Of a stretch of 64,000 bases of DNA, positions 9,578-17,962 are shown in pieces. This DNA is from Halomonas heilongjiangensis. Lineage in GTDB: Bacteria; Pseudomonadota; Gammaproteobacteria; Pseudomonadales; Halomonadaceae. The notes beneath the pieces are model-generated. The model saw nothing but the letters and a program-made list of their open reading frames with translations, was not told the origin of the DNA and did no database searches. Position numbers and translations under genes: made by a program. Where the stretch lies: contig NZ_PNRE01000014.1 in assembly GCF_002879645.1 (NCBI RefSeq), positions 1 through 64,000 on the forward strand. Reading direction: 5' to 3'. Numbering within the stretch: the stretch's first letter is position 1; each line of letters begins with the position of its first letter.

Positions 9578-10906
9578 ATGTTTCCGAAGATCAAGAGCAT
9601 GCGTGTGGTTCCCGTGGCCGGCTACGATGGCTTCCTGCTCAACCTCAGCGGTGGCCACGCGCCCTGGTTCGTTCGCTGCGTGGTCATTCTGGAAGACGAT
9701 GCCGGCAATCAGGGGGTTGGGGAGATTCCCTCCAGTGGCGGTATCCTCAAGGGGCTGGAGCAGTGTCGCGCGCTGGTGGAAGGCTCGCGGATCAACGATA
9801 TCAAGCAAACGCTGAATCAAGTCCGTCTGTTGCTGGCACAGAACGGCCGCGAGGAGCGTGGCCGCCAGACCTTCGACCTGCGTGTGGCGGTGCACGTCAT
9901 CACCGGCATCGAATCGGCGCTGTACGACCTCTATGGCCAGGCCCTGCAGATGCCGGTGGCCGACCTGCTCGGCCAGTACGGTCGCCAGCGTGACGAGGTC
10001 GAGGCCCTGGGTTACCTGTTCCTGCTCGGTGATCCGGCCAAGACCGATCTGCCCTATCACCAGGCGGACGATCCGCAGGACGCCTGGGACGAGGTGCGCT
10101 ACCGGGAGGCGCTGACCCCTGAGGCCGTGGCCAACCTGGCCAAGGCGGCCTATGAACGCTATGGCTTCAGGGACTTCAAGCTCAAGGGCGGCGTGCTGCG
10201 TGGCGAAGAGGAAGCGGACTGCATCCGGGCGCTGCACGATGCCTTCCCGCAGGCGCGCCTGACGCTCGACCCCAACGGCGCCTGGAAACTCGACGAGGCG
10301 GTGCGAGTACTGGAGCCGATCAAGCACTTGCTCAGCTATGCCGAAGATCCCTGCGGCCAGGAGGAGAGCTACTCGGGCCGCGAAACCATGGCCGAGTTCA
10401 AGAAGCGCACCGGCCTGCCCACCGCGACCAACATGATCGCCACGGACTTCAAGCAGCTGCAGTACGCCGTGCAGCTCAATGCCGTGGACATTCCGCTGGC
10501 GGACTGCCACTTCTGGACCATGCAGGGTGCGGTGATGGTGGGCGAGCTGTGCAACGAGTGGGGCATGACCTGGGGCTCCCACAGCAACAACCACTTCGAT
10601 ATCTCGCTGGCGATGATGACCCACGTGGCCGCGGCCTGCCCGGGCGAGATCACCGCCATCGACACCCACTGGATCTGGCAGGACGGCCAGCGCATCACCA
10701 AGAACCCGTTCCCGATTCGCGACGGCAAGCTCAAGGTACCTACGACACCGGGCCTGGGCGTCGCGCTGGACGAGGAGAAGCTGATGGAGGCCCATCGCCT
10801 CTATAAAAGCCTCGACGTGACCCAGCGCAATGACGCCATGGCCATGCAGTACCTCATTCCCGGCTGGGAATTCGATCCCAAGCGGCCGGCGCTGGTGCGT
10901 TCGTGA
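9578..10906 (+). CDS. gudD: Glucarate dehydratase
   Basis: The 442-residue enolase-superfamily enzyme dehydrates D-glucarate to 5-keto-4-deoxyglucarate. Visible catalytic and metal-ligand features are the KxK pair in FKLKGG (~K201/K203), LDPNGAW (~D231), YAEDPCG (~E256), [10 protein letters not shown], and the catalytic histidine in [10 protein letters not shown] (~H335/H339). [11 protein letters not shown] near the C terminus is characteristic of the family. I use the ATG at 9578 (MFPKIKSM), which gives the normal length and has AAGAGG 10 bp upstream; an ATG at 9533 behind TGAGG adds 15 residues and cannot be excluded. It is last in the tctCBA-garD-gudD operon. Confidence 0.95.
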   Translation: MFPKIKSMRVVPVAGYDGFLLNLSGGHAPWFVRCVVILEDDAGNQGVGEIPSSGGILKGLEQCRALVEGSRINDIKQTLNQVRLLLAQNGREERGRQTFDLRVAVHVITGIESALYDLYGQALQMPVADLLGQYGRQRDEVEALGYLFLLGDPAKTDLPYHQADDPQDAWDEVRYREALTPEAVANLAKAAYERYGFRDFKLKGGVLRGEEEADCIRALHDAFPQARLTLDPNGAWKLDEAVRVLEPIKHLLSYAEDPCGQEESYSGRETMAEFKKRTGLPTATNMIATDFKQLQYAVQLNAVDIPLADCHFWTMQGAVMVGELCNEWGMTWGSHSNNHFDISLAMMTHVAAACPGEITAIDTHWIWQDGQRITKNPFPIRDGKLKVPTTPGLGVALDEEKLMEAHRLYKSLDVTQRNDAMAMQYLIPGWEFDPKRPALVRS

Positions 10907-11011
10907 TGCACTCGTCGCAGGGCCGGCGGGGGGCCCGTCCCTGGCCGAGCTGTCCCTCGAGCGAGGCTGAAGGGAACCGTCCGACTTTGGTCTGAAGTGC
11001 GGCATTCCTGC

Positions 11012-11061
11012 TTGCTCGCCAGTCAGTGGGTGACTAGTTTGTGTGTTGTATGATGTATGAC
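11012..11061 (+). promoter_or_regulatory. Promoter and GntR-type operator of the kdgD-dctPQM-gci-gli-udh operon
   Basis: The -35 TTGCTC (11012-11017), 17-bp spacer, -10 TAGTTT (11035-11040), 5-bp gap and TTGTATGATGTATGAC (11046-11061) copy the arrangement at 4558-4607, with the same spacings. The surrounding TGACTAG-TTGT-GTTGTATG bases are also conserved. The intergenic stretch 10907-11120 contains nothing else I recognise. The shared sequence argues for one regulator acting on both operons. Confidence 0.75.
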
Positions 11062-11120
11062 TTTAAGGTCGTCCTGGCACTGCCAGAAGGACCGTCCCGA
11101 CAAGGCATGAGGATGAGAGA

Positions 11121-12038
11121 GTGAAGTTTTCCAGAGAAGCCGTGGTTAACGCCCTGAGTGATGGCCTGCTGTCATTCCCCATCACCGATTTCGACACCGA
11201 GGGGCGTTTCGACGCCGAGAGCTATCGCCGGCGGCTGGAGTGGTTCATCGGCCATGAGATCTCCGCCGTCTTCGTGGCCGGCGGGACCGGCGAGTTCTTC
11301 AGCCTGACCCTCGACGAGTACCGAGAGATCGTGCGCATCGCCGTGGAGACGGTGGACGGCAGACTACCGGTGATCGCCAGCGCCGGATTGAGCGTAGAGG
11401 ATGGCAAGGCCTTCGCTCGTGCCGCGGAGGAGGCGGGTGCCGATGGCATCCTGCTGATGCCGCCCTACCTGACCGAGTGCCCCCAGGACGGCCTGGTCGA
11501 GTATGCCCGGCAGATCTGTGATTCGACCGCGCTCGGCGTTATCTACTACAACCGCGCCAACGGAATCCTCGATGCCGGGTCGGTCCAGGAGCTGGCGGAC
11601 CAGTGCCCGAACCTGATCGGGCTGAAGGATGGCAAGGGCGACATCCAGGCGCTGAACAAGATCGTCAAGACGGTCGGCGATCGCCTGGTCTATGTCGGTG
11701 GCGTGCCCACCGCGGAGATCTTCGCCGAGGCCTATCTCTCCATCGGGGTCAACACTTACTCCTCGGCGGTGTTCAACTTCGTTCCCGACATGGCCGTCAA
11801 GTTCTACCAGGAACTGCGCAAGGGCAACCGCGAGGTCGTCAAGCAGATCACCCACGACTTCTTCATTCCCTTCGTGGATCTCAGGGACCGGAAGGCGGGC
11901 TATGCCGTCAGCCTGATCAAGGCGGGGGCCGAGATCATCGGCCGTCCGGCGGGCAGCGTTCGCGCGCCCCTGACCATGCCCACTTCCGAGGAGCGCCAGC
12001 GGCTCGAGACGCTGGTGGGTATCGCCAAGCAACAATGA
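11121..12038 (+). CDS. kdgD: 5-keto-4-deoxy-D-glucarate dehydratase (decarboxylating)
   Basis: The 305-residue member of the DHDPS/NAL aldolase superfamily converts 5-keto-4-deoxyglucarate to 2,5-dioxopentanoate (2-oxoglutarate semialdehyde), CO2 and water. The GxxGE motif is GGTGEF (~54-59), the tyrosine is in VIYYNRANG (~142-143), and the Schiff-base lysine is K169 in LIGLKDGKGD. The length is normal. The start is GTG at 11121 behind a GA-rich sequence. It is the point where the dehydratase branch (GarD, GudD) and the lactone branch (Udh, Gci, GLI) meet, and it heads an operon of transporter and lactone genes. A decayed second copy lies at 4631-4764. Confidence 0.95.
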   Translation: MKFSREAVVNALSDGLLSFPITDFDTEGRFDAESYRRRLEWFIGHEISAVFVAGGTGEFFSLTLDEYREIVRIAVETVDGRLPVIASAGLSVEDGKAFARAAEEAGADGILLMPPYLTECPQDGLVEYARQICDSTALGVIYYNRANGILDAGSVQELADQCPNLIGLKDGKGDIQALNKIVKTVGDRLVYVGGVPTAEIFAEAYLSIGVNTYSSAVFNFVPDMAVKFYQELRKGNREVVKQITHDFFIPFVDLRDRKAGYAVSLIKAGAEIIGRPAGSVRAPLTMPTSEERQRLETLVGIAKQQ

Positions 12039-12070
12039 GTCAGCCTCACCAACCCGAAAAGGAAACTATC

Positions 12071-13066
12071 ATGAAAACAACAATGTTCCTGAAGAAGACG
12101 GCCTGTACCGTGACCGTATCCGCTGCGCTGGTCGTCATGTCGCTGCCCGCCCAGGCGAACAACTGGCGGGGCTGGAACATCCATCCTCCCGGCTATCCCA
12201 ATACCGTGGCGCTGGAGGCCTTTGCCGAGGGGGTCGCCGACAGGACCGAAGGGCGTGTGAAGCCGCAGGTCTATAACAATGCCGTGCTGGGGGATCAGCC
12301 CGATGCCATCGAGCAGACGCGAAACGGGGCCCTCGATTTCGCCAACTTCAACATGGGCCCCATGGGCCCGATCGTCAACGAGACCAATGTGCTCTCCCTG
12401 CCGTTCATCTTCAGCAGTATCGAGCACATGCATGACGTCATGGACGGCGAGATCGGTCAGCGGTTTGCCGATGCGCTGGCCGAGAAGGATCTGATTGCCC
12501 TCTCCTGGTTCGACTCCGGCGCTCGCAGCCTCTACAACACCAAGCGCCCCATTCAAACGCCTGCAGACGTTCAGGGGTTGAAGGTCCGGGTCATGAACAA
12601 CGACCTCTACGTCGACATGATCGAGGCCCTGGGCGGCAATGCCACGCCGATGGCCTACGGGGAGGTCTATCAGTCGCTCCGCACGGGGGTCCTCGATGGG
12701 GCCGAGAACAACTATCCCTCCTTCGAGTCCAGCAATCATTACGAGGCCGCCGAGTACTACTCCCTGACCGAGCATCTCATCATTCCGGAGTGTCTCTGCA
12801 TCGCCAGGGCCAGCTGGGAAGCGCTATCTCCCGAGGATCAGGAGATCGTGCGCGAAGAGGCGATCCGGGCATCACAGATGCAGCGCGACCTCTGGGTGGA
12901 AGGCTCCCGGAAGAGCCGTGAGATCGTGCTGGAAGCCGGCGTGGAGATCAATGAGGTCGAGGACAAGGCCGCCTTCCAGGAGTTGATGGCCCCGGTTTAT
13001 GCCGGGTTCGTCGAACGCAATCCCGACCTGGAAGAGCTCGTCGACGCTATCCGTAACTCGAACTGA
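12071..13066 (+). CDS. dctP: TRAP transporter substrate-binding protein
   Basis: The 331-residue periplasmic receptor has a signal peptide (first ~30 residues, ending LPAQAN). The DctP-family core includes ETNVLSLPFIFSSIEHMHDVMDG, GARSLYNTKRPIQTPADVQGLKVRVM with the conserved arginine that clamps carboxylates, and MAYGEVYQSLRTGVLDGAENN. It delivers an acidic sugar to DctQM; with uronate dehydrogenase and aldarolactone enzymes in the same operon, galacturonate or glucuronate is the likely ligand (inference). The ATG at 12071 follows AAAGGAAAC. The long open frame upstream of it is a shadow of kdgD. Confidence 0.93.
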   Translation: MKTTMFLKKTACTVTVSAALVVMSLPAQANNWRGWNIHPPGYPNTVALEAFAEGVADRTEGRVKPQVYNNAVLGDQPDAIEQTRNGALDFANFNMGPMGPIVNETNVLSLPFIFSSIEHMHDVMDGEIGQRFADALAEKDLIALSWFDSGARSLYNTKRPIQTPADVQGLKVRVMNNDLYVDMIEALGGNATPMAYGEVYQSLRTGVLDGAENNYPSFESSNHYEAAEYYSLTEHLIIPECLCIARASWEALSPEDQEIVREEAIRASQMQRDLWVEGSRKSREIVLEAGVEINEVEDKAAFQELMAPVYAGFVERNPDLEELVDAIRNSN

Positions 13067-13082
13067 CCGCCGAGGTCGGACA

Positions 13083-13110
13083 CCCTCCGGTGACTCGGGT
13101 CACCGGAGGG
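13083..13110 (+). terminator. Strong intercistronic hairpin between dctP and dctQ
   Basis: CCCTCCGGTGAC (13083-13094) and GTCACCGGAGGG (13099-13110) form a perfect 12-bp stem with a TCGG loop, just before the AAGGAGG of dctQ. No T run follows. It probably protects the 3' end of the dctP message or limits read-through, giving more binding protein than permease. Confidence 0.7.
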
Positions 13111-13126
13111 CAAGGAGGAGTGCGCC

Positions 13127-13669
13127 GTGAGAGCTCAACTGGATTCATCCGAGGCTACCGTGATCTCGCCCCGACTGCACAGGATGCTGAGTCGATTGCT
13201 GGATGGCATCGCCAGTCTCTGTCTGCTGGTCGCCGGAGTCCTGCTCGTCTTCCTGATCGCCAGTTTCGGGTGGCTGGTATTCGGTCGCTATGTATTGAAC
13301 GACACCCCCACCTGGGTCGAGCAGTCCTCGCTGTTGATCGTGGTCTACATCACCTGCCTGGGGGCGGCGGCCGGCGTGAGGGGGAATGCCCATCTCAGCA
13401 TCGACTTCATCCGCGAGAGTCTGCCCGGGCCCTTGAAGACGACGGCGCGCTACGTGGCCGATCTCTTCGTGCTCATCTTCGGTGGCTTCATGGCCCATGA
13501 GGGCTGGGGGCTGGTGATGTCGAACCTGCAGCGCGCCATTCCCATGATCGGATTGACGGAAAGCTGGCGCGCCGTACCGCTCGTGATCTGTGGTGTCCTG
13601 ATCGCCCTGTTCGCCTTCGCCAACATCCTGGCGAGGATCCTGGATCTCCATCATCAAGAGGACGCCTGA
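13127..13669 (+). CDS. dctQ: TRAP transporter small permease subunit
   Basis: The 180-residue protein has four membrane helices (about residues 25-47, 62-78, 105-123 and 147-168) and the DctQ pattern, including WVEQSSLLIVVYITCLGAAAGVRGNAHLSID. It pairs with DctM to form the secondary transporter. The start is GTG at 13127, placed 8-9 bases after a strong AAGGAGG. It ends 2 bp before dctM, so the two are translationally coupled. Confidence 0.9.
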   Translation: MRAQLDSSEATVISPRLHRMLSRLLDGIASLCLLVAGVLLVFLIASFGWLVFGRYVLNDTPTWVEQSSLLIVVYITCLGAAAGVRGNAHLSIDFIRESLPGPLKTTARYVADLFVLIFGGFMAHEGWGLVMSNLQRAIPMIGLTESWRAVPLVICGVLIALFAFANILARILDLHHQEDA

Positions 13670-13671
13670 GC

Positions 13672-14952
13672 ATGGGCCTCGTCATTCTATTCGGGCTATT
13701 CTTCCTCGGCCTGCTGGCCGGGGCGCCGGTGGCCTTCGCCGTCGGCCTGGCCGCGGTAGTCACCTTTCTCTACGAGGGCCTGCCGCTGTTCGTCGCCTTT
13801 CAGCGCATGCTGTCCGGGATCTCGGTGTTCTCCCTGCTGGCGATTCCCTTCTTCATCTTCGCCGGCGAACTGATGCTGCATGGCGGGATCTCCACCCGTC
13901 TGGTGCGCTTGGCCTCGGCGGCGGTGGGCAGGCTGCGAGGTGGCCTGGGCATCGTCAATGTCACCTCCTCGATGCTCTTCGGTGGCATCTCTGGCTCGGC
14001 GGTCGCCGATACCTCGGCGCTCGGCTCGATTCTCGTGCCGGTCATGAAGGAGAAGGGCTACGATGCCGACTATGCGGTGAATGTCACCGTGACCTCCTCC
14101 GTGGCCGGCGTGGTCATCCCGCCCAGCCACAACATGATCCTCTATGCGGTCGCCGCCGGAGGCGGGATCTCGGTCACCCAGCTGTTCATGGCGGGGATCG
14201 TGCCGGGCATCCTGATGTGCCTGACGCTGGCCGTGGCGGCCTACGTGGTGGCCGTGCGCCGCGGCTATCAGGGCGAGCCCTTCCCGGGCTGGGGCGTGCT
14301 GGTGATCAGCCTGGCCGCCGCGCTGCCCGGCCTGTTCACGGCGGTGATCATCGTCGGCGGCGTGCTGTCCGGGATCCTCACCGTCACCGAGTCCGGGGCC
14401 TTCGGGGCCATCTATGCCATCGTCGTCACGGCCCTGGTCTATCGTGAGCTGCGCTGGGCGTCCTTCAAGGCGGCCGTGCTCCAGTCGGTGAAGACGACGG
14501 CGATGGTGATGATCCTGGTGGGCTGCGCCTCGGCCTTCTCGTATCTGCTGGCGCTCTACAACGTGCCGGCGATGCTCACGGAGATGCTCCTGGCGCTGTC
14601 CGACAACCCCATCGTCATCTTCCTGCTGCTCAACCTGCTGCTGCTGGGGCTCGGCATGATCATGGACATGGCCGCGCTCATCCTGATCTGCACGCCCATC
14701 TTCCTGCCGGTGGCGATGCAGTTCGGCATGGATCCGGTCCACTTCGGCATCATCATGATGATGAACCTGGGGCTGGGACTCTGTACGCCGCCCGTGGGCG
14801 CCTGCCTGTTCGTCGGCTGCGTGGTGGGGAAGATCAAGATCGAACAGGCGGTACGCACCATCTGGCCCTTCTATCTTGCCCTCTTCGTGGCGCTGATGCT
14901 GGTGACCTATGTGCCCGCCGTGTCGATGACGCTACCCAACCTCTTCCGATAA
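13672..14952 (+). CDS. dctM: TRAP transporter large permease subunit
   Basis: The 426-residue protein has about twelve membrane helices and hallmark DctM segments: FIFAGELMLHGGISTRLVRLA, SSMLFGGISGSAVADTSALGSI, PPSHNMILYAVAAGG, and in the second half GLGMIMDMAALILICTPIFLPV and LGLGLCTPPVGACLFVGC. The length is standard (about 425). It carries the sodium-coupled transport step for the ligand bound by DctP. The galactarolactone cycloisomerase gene follows 28 bp downstream, consistent with a single operon. Confidence 0.95.
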   Translation: MGLVILFGLFFLGLLAGAPVAFAVGLAAVVTFLYEGLPLFVAFQRMLSGISVFSLLAIPFFIFAGELMLHGGISTRLVRLASAAVGRLRGGLGIVNVTSSMLFGGISGSAVADTSALGSILVPVMKEKGYDADYAVNVTVTSSVAGVVIPPSHNMILYAVAAGGGISVTQLFMAGIVPGILMCLTLAVAAYVVAVRRGYQGEPFPGWGVLVISLAAALPGLFTAVIIVGGVLSGILTVTESGAFGAIYAIVVTALVYRELRWASFKAAVLQSVKTTAMVMILVGCASAFSYLLALYNVPAMLTEMLLALSDNPIVIFLLLNLLLLGLGMIMDMAALILICTPIFLPVAMQFGMDPVHFGIIMMMNLGLGLCTPPVGACLFVGCVVGKIKIEQAVRTIWPFYLALFVALMLVTYVPAVSMTLPNLFR

Positions 14953-14980
14953 TGACGGCTGCCAACAGGACCGAAATGCG

Positions 14981-16117
14981 ATGAAGATTGCTGAGGTACA
15001 CACCCATATCCTCGACCACCCCCTGGATACCGCCTTCGAGAGTGCCTCGATGCACTTCTCCCGGCGCCAGCACTGCCTGGTGGAGATCGTCTGCGACGAC
15101 GGCACCACCGGCTGGGGCGAATGCCTGGGCCCCGCCAGGCCCAATGCCGCCGTCGTCGAGGCCTATGCGGCGGCGCTGGTGGGGCAGGATCCCCTGGAGA
15201 CCGAGAAGCTCTGGCTGGCGCTCTACAACCGCCTGCGGGACCAGGGGCAGCGAGGCCTGACCGTGACCGCCCTGAGTGGCATCGACATCGCCCTGTGGGA
15301 CATCAAGGGCAAGCATTTCGGGGTGCCGGTCTCGACCCTGCTGGGGGGGCGCTTCCGGGAGAGCGTGCGGGCCTACGCCACCGGTTCCTTCCGCCGGGAA
15401 GGCGTCGACCGGGTCGAGGACATCGCCCGGGAAGTGGCGAGGTATCGCCGCGAGGGCTTCCATGCCGTCAAGATCAAGATCGGCTTCGATGTCGCGGAGG
15501 ACCTGCGCGTCATCGAGGCGGTGCGCGAGTCGATCGGCCCCGACCTGCGCCTGATGATCGATGCCAACCACGGCTACGACACTCTGGAGGCGGTGGAGGT
15601 GGGCCGGCGTGCGGCGCAATTCGGCGTCGACTGGTTCGAGGAGCCGGTGCTGCCCGAGAATGTCTCGGCCTATCGCGCGGTGCGCGCCGACCAGCCCATC
15701 CCGGTGGCCGGCGGGGAGACATGGCACGGGCGTTATGCCATGCAGGAGCCGCTGGCGACCCGGGCGGTGGACATCCTGCAGCCGGACATCTGTGGCGTCG
15801 GTGGCTTCACCGAGATCCGCCGGGTGGCCGACATGGCGGCCCTGCACGGCGTGCGCCTGGTGCCGCATGTGTGGGGCACGGCCGTCTGCATCGCCGCCAG
15901 CCTGCAGTTCATGGCGGCGCTGCCGCCCAATCCGCCGCGTCGAGATCCCATCGAACCGATCCTCGAGTTCGACCGCACCGAGAACCCCTTCCGCCAGGCG
16001 GTGGTGCGCACGCCGATCGAGCATGTCGGTGGCGTCGTGGCGATTCCCGACGGGCCGGGGCTCGGCATCGAGATCGACCGAGAGGCCCTGCAACGCTATG
16101 CGCTCGAGGAGGCATGA
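14981..16117 (+). CDS. gci: D-galactarolactone cycloisomerase (enolase superfamily)
   Basis: The 378-residue mandelate racemase/muconate lactonising-type enzyme has KxK at K164/K166 (VKIKIG), metal ligands D194 (MIDANHGYD), E220/E221 (FEEPV) and E246 (AGGETWHG), and H296 (VPHVWGT). From memory its sequence resembles Agrobacterium galactarolactone cycloisomerase closely (FESASMHFSRRQH, GWGECLGPARPNAAVV, PIEPILEFDRTENPFRQAV). That enzyme opens galactaro-1,4-lactone to 5-keto-4-deoxyglucarate. The neighbours Udh, GLI and KdgD make the same route here. Another acid-sugar lactone or dehydratase specificity is possible but less likely. Confidence 0.88.
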   Translation: MKIAEVHTHILDHPLDTAFESASMHFSRRQHCLVEIVCDDGTTGWGECLGPARPNAAVVEAYAAALVGQDPLETEKLWLALYNRLRDQGQRGLTVTALSGIDIALWDIKGKHFGVPVSTLLGGRFRESVRAYATGSFRREGVDRVEDIAREVARYRREGFHAVKIKIGFDVAEDLRVIEAVRESIGPDLRLMIDANHGYDTLEAVEVGRRAAQFGVDWFEEPVLPENVSAYRAVRADQPIPVAGGETWHGRYAMQEPLATRAVDILQPDICGVGGFTEIRRVADMAALHGVRLVPHVWGTAVCIAASLQFMAALPPNPPRRDPIEPILEFDRTENPFRQAVVRTPIEHVGGVVAIPDGPGLGIEIDREALQRYALEEA

Positions 16118-16121
16118 CGCC

Positions 16122-16997
16122 GTGACAGCGATACCTGCCAATACCCGGCCGCTGGACGGCCCGGCGTCACGACTCGAGACACCGCCGGGGGCCACCGATT
16201 GCCATATCCACCTGTATCTGCCCGGGCATGAGGCCCAGCCCGGCGGGCCAGCGATCGCCGAGCTGGCCACGGTGGAGGATTACCGTCGTGTGCAGGCGCG
16301 CCTGGGGCTGGAGCGCGTCGTGGTGACCCAGCCGAATGCCTACCAGCGGGATAACCGGGCGCTGCTCGAATCCCTGGCGCAACTGGGTACCGAGACGGCG
16401 CGGGGGGTAGCGGCCGTGGCGGCCGATACCCCCGTCGAGCATCTGCGTGAGTGGCATGACAAGGGGGTGCGCGGGGCACGCATCATGAATCTGCCGAAGG
16501 GCGCCGTGACGCATCGGGAGATGCCCGAGGTGGAACGCCTGATTCGCCCTTTCGGCTGGCACCTGATGGTGCAGTTCAACGGTCGGCATCTCGACGACTA
16601 CCTCGAGGGGCTGCGCCGGGTCGAGACCGACTACATCATCGATCATGTCGGCAAGTTCATGCCGCCGGTGTCGGCAGACGACCGCCGTGTCGACGCGATC
16701 CTGCGGCTGCTGGATCGCGGCAATGCCTGGTTCAAGCTCTGCGCGGCCTATGAGGCCAGCGTGACCGGCGGGCCGGCGTGGAACGATGTGGGGGCCATTG
16801 CCCGGCGTGTCATCGCCCATGCCCCCGAGCGGATCCTCTGGGGCAGCAACTGGCCCCATGTCGGGGTGCCTCGCGAGCAGTATCCCGACGATGCCGAACA
16901 GCTCGACGTGCTGCTCGACTGGGCGAGCCCCGAGACGCAGCGACGGATCCTGGTGGACAACCCGGCAACCCTGTACGGGTTCCCGACGGCATCATGA
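16122..16997 (+). CDS. gli: D-galactarolactone isomerase-like amidohydrolase
   Basis: The 291-residue amidohydrolase-2 family protein has the HxH motif in TDCHIHLYLPG (~28-32), an IIDHVGKF histidine in the middle and the terminal LWGSNWPH. The Agrobacterium homologue isomerises galactaro-1,5-lactone, the product of uronate dehydrogenase, to the 1,4-lactone used by the cycloisomerase. The gene sits directly between gci and udh, which supports that role. The start is GTG at 16122, behind GAGGAGG inside the end of gci. A 2-pyrone-4,6-dicarboxylate-type lactonase is the alternative family reading. Confidence 0.85.
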   Translation: MTAIPANTRPLDGPASRLETPPGATDCHIHLYLPGHEAQPGGPAIAELATVEDYRRVQARLGLERVVVTQPNAYQRDNRALLESLAQLGTETARGVAAVAADTPVEHLREWHDKGVRGARIMNLPKGAVTHREMPEVERLIRPFGWHLMVQFNGRHLDDYLEGLRRVETDYIIDHVGKFMPPVSADDRRVDAILRLLDRGNAWFKLCAAYEASVTGGPAWNDVGAIARRVIAHAPERILWGSNWPHVGVPREQYPDDAEQLDVLLDWASPETQRRILVDNPATLYGFPTAS

Positions 16998-17052
16998 CCG
17001 AATCGAGGGCTATCCATGGCCCATGCAAGGCAAGTAGCGAGGAGTGCATCAC

Positions 17053-17853
17053 ATGTTGAATCGAATCCTGGTGACGGGCGCCGCCGGCGGACTGGGCAGC
17101 GCCATTCGTCCGCATCTGCAGCGCCTGGCTCACGAGGTGAGGCTGTCGGACCTGGCCGACCTGGGCGAGGCCGCGACCCACGAGGAACTGGTCCGCTGTG
17201 ACCTGGCCGATGCCGAGGCCGTGCAGGCCCTGGTGGCCGATTGCGAGGGTATCGTCCATCTCGGGGGTGTCTCCGTCGAGAGGCCCTGGCGTCTCATCCT
17301 CCAGTCAAACATCATCGGTACCTACAACCTCTACGAGGCGGCGCGGCACCATGGCAAGCCGCGGATCGTCTTCGCCAGCTCCAACCACGCCATCGGCTAC
17401 TACCCGCGCACCGCCCGGCTCGATGCCGGGGTGCCCCATCGTCCCGACTCGCTCTACGGCGTCTCGAAATGCTTCGGCGAGGATCTGGCCAGCCTGTATC
17501 ACGACAAGTTCGGGGTCGAGACGCTCAGCGTGCGCATCGGTTCCTGCTTTCCCAAGCCCGCCGATACCCGGATGATGGCCACCTGGCTGAGCGTCGAGGA
17601 CTTCGTTGGCCTGCTCAGGCGTGCCTTCGTGACGCCCAGGCTGGGACATACCCTGGTATACGGGGCATCGGACAACAGCGAGAAGTGGTGGGACAATCAC
17701 CAGGCCGCCTTCCTGGGGTGGGTGCCCGGGGACAGCTCCGAAGCCTGGCGAGAGGAGATAGAGAGCCAGGACCGCGACCTGGATCCCGATGACCCGGCGG
17801 TCATCTACCAGGGGGGGAAGTTCGTCACCCGGGGGCATCCGGACGATGGCTAG
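17053..17853 (+). CDS. udh: Uronate dehydrogenase (NAD+)
   Basis: The 266-residue short-chain dehydrogenase/epimerase-fold enzyme oxidises D-galacturonate and D-glucuronate to the aldaro-1,5-lactones. It shows the nucleotide motif VTGAAGGLGSAI (~7-18), the HLGGVSVERPW segment that binds the uronate, the SSNHAIGYYP motif and the catalytic Y134-x3-K138 (YGVSKCFGE). SCFPKPADTRMMATW also matches the family. ATG 17053 is preferred over GTG 17044 because GCGAGGAG lies ~9 bp upstream of the ATG. It is the last gene of the kdgD operon and gives the pathway its entry from uronic acids. Confidence 0.92.
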   Translation: MLNRILVTGAAGGLGSAIRPHLQRLAHEVRLSDLADLGEAATHEELVRCDLADAEAVQALVADCEGIVHLGGVSVERPWRLILQSNIIGTYNLYEAARHHGKPRIVFASSNHAIGYYPRTARLDAGVPHRPDSLYGVSKCFGEDLASLYHDKFGVETLSVRIGSCFPKPADTRMMATWLSVEDFVGLLRRAFVTPRLGHTLVYGASDNSEKWWDNHQAAFLGWVPGDSSEAWREEIESQDRDLDPDDPAVIYQGGKFVTRGHPDDG

Positions 17854-17898
17854 GACCGGCCACATCGCGGCCCACCCGGGCAGAATGACGGCCATGGC

Positions 17899-17922
17899 TG
17901 CTACAATAGTATGACATCATAC
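17899..17922 (+). promoter_or_regulatory. Extended -10 promoter overlapping an inverted-repeat GntR operator
   Basis: TGCTACAAT (17899-17907) is an extended -10. It is followed immediately by GTATGACATCATAC (17909-17922), a perfect inverted repeat GTATGA-CA-TCATAC. Its reverse complement shares GTATGATGT with the operators at 4594-4602 and 11048-11056. The placement predicts autorepression of the regulator gene that follows. Confidence 0.75.
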
Positions 17923-17962
17923 ATTTATGGCGTTGGGTTGCATCATGACCAAGGGGGGTGAC

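Noticed and set aside
11603..12070. Upstream extension of the dctP frame into kdgD
   Set aside because: The extension is an out-of-frame shadow of kdgD; a signal peptide and ribosome site mark the dctP start at 12071.
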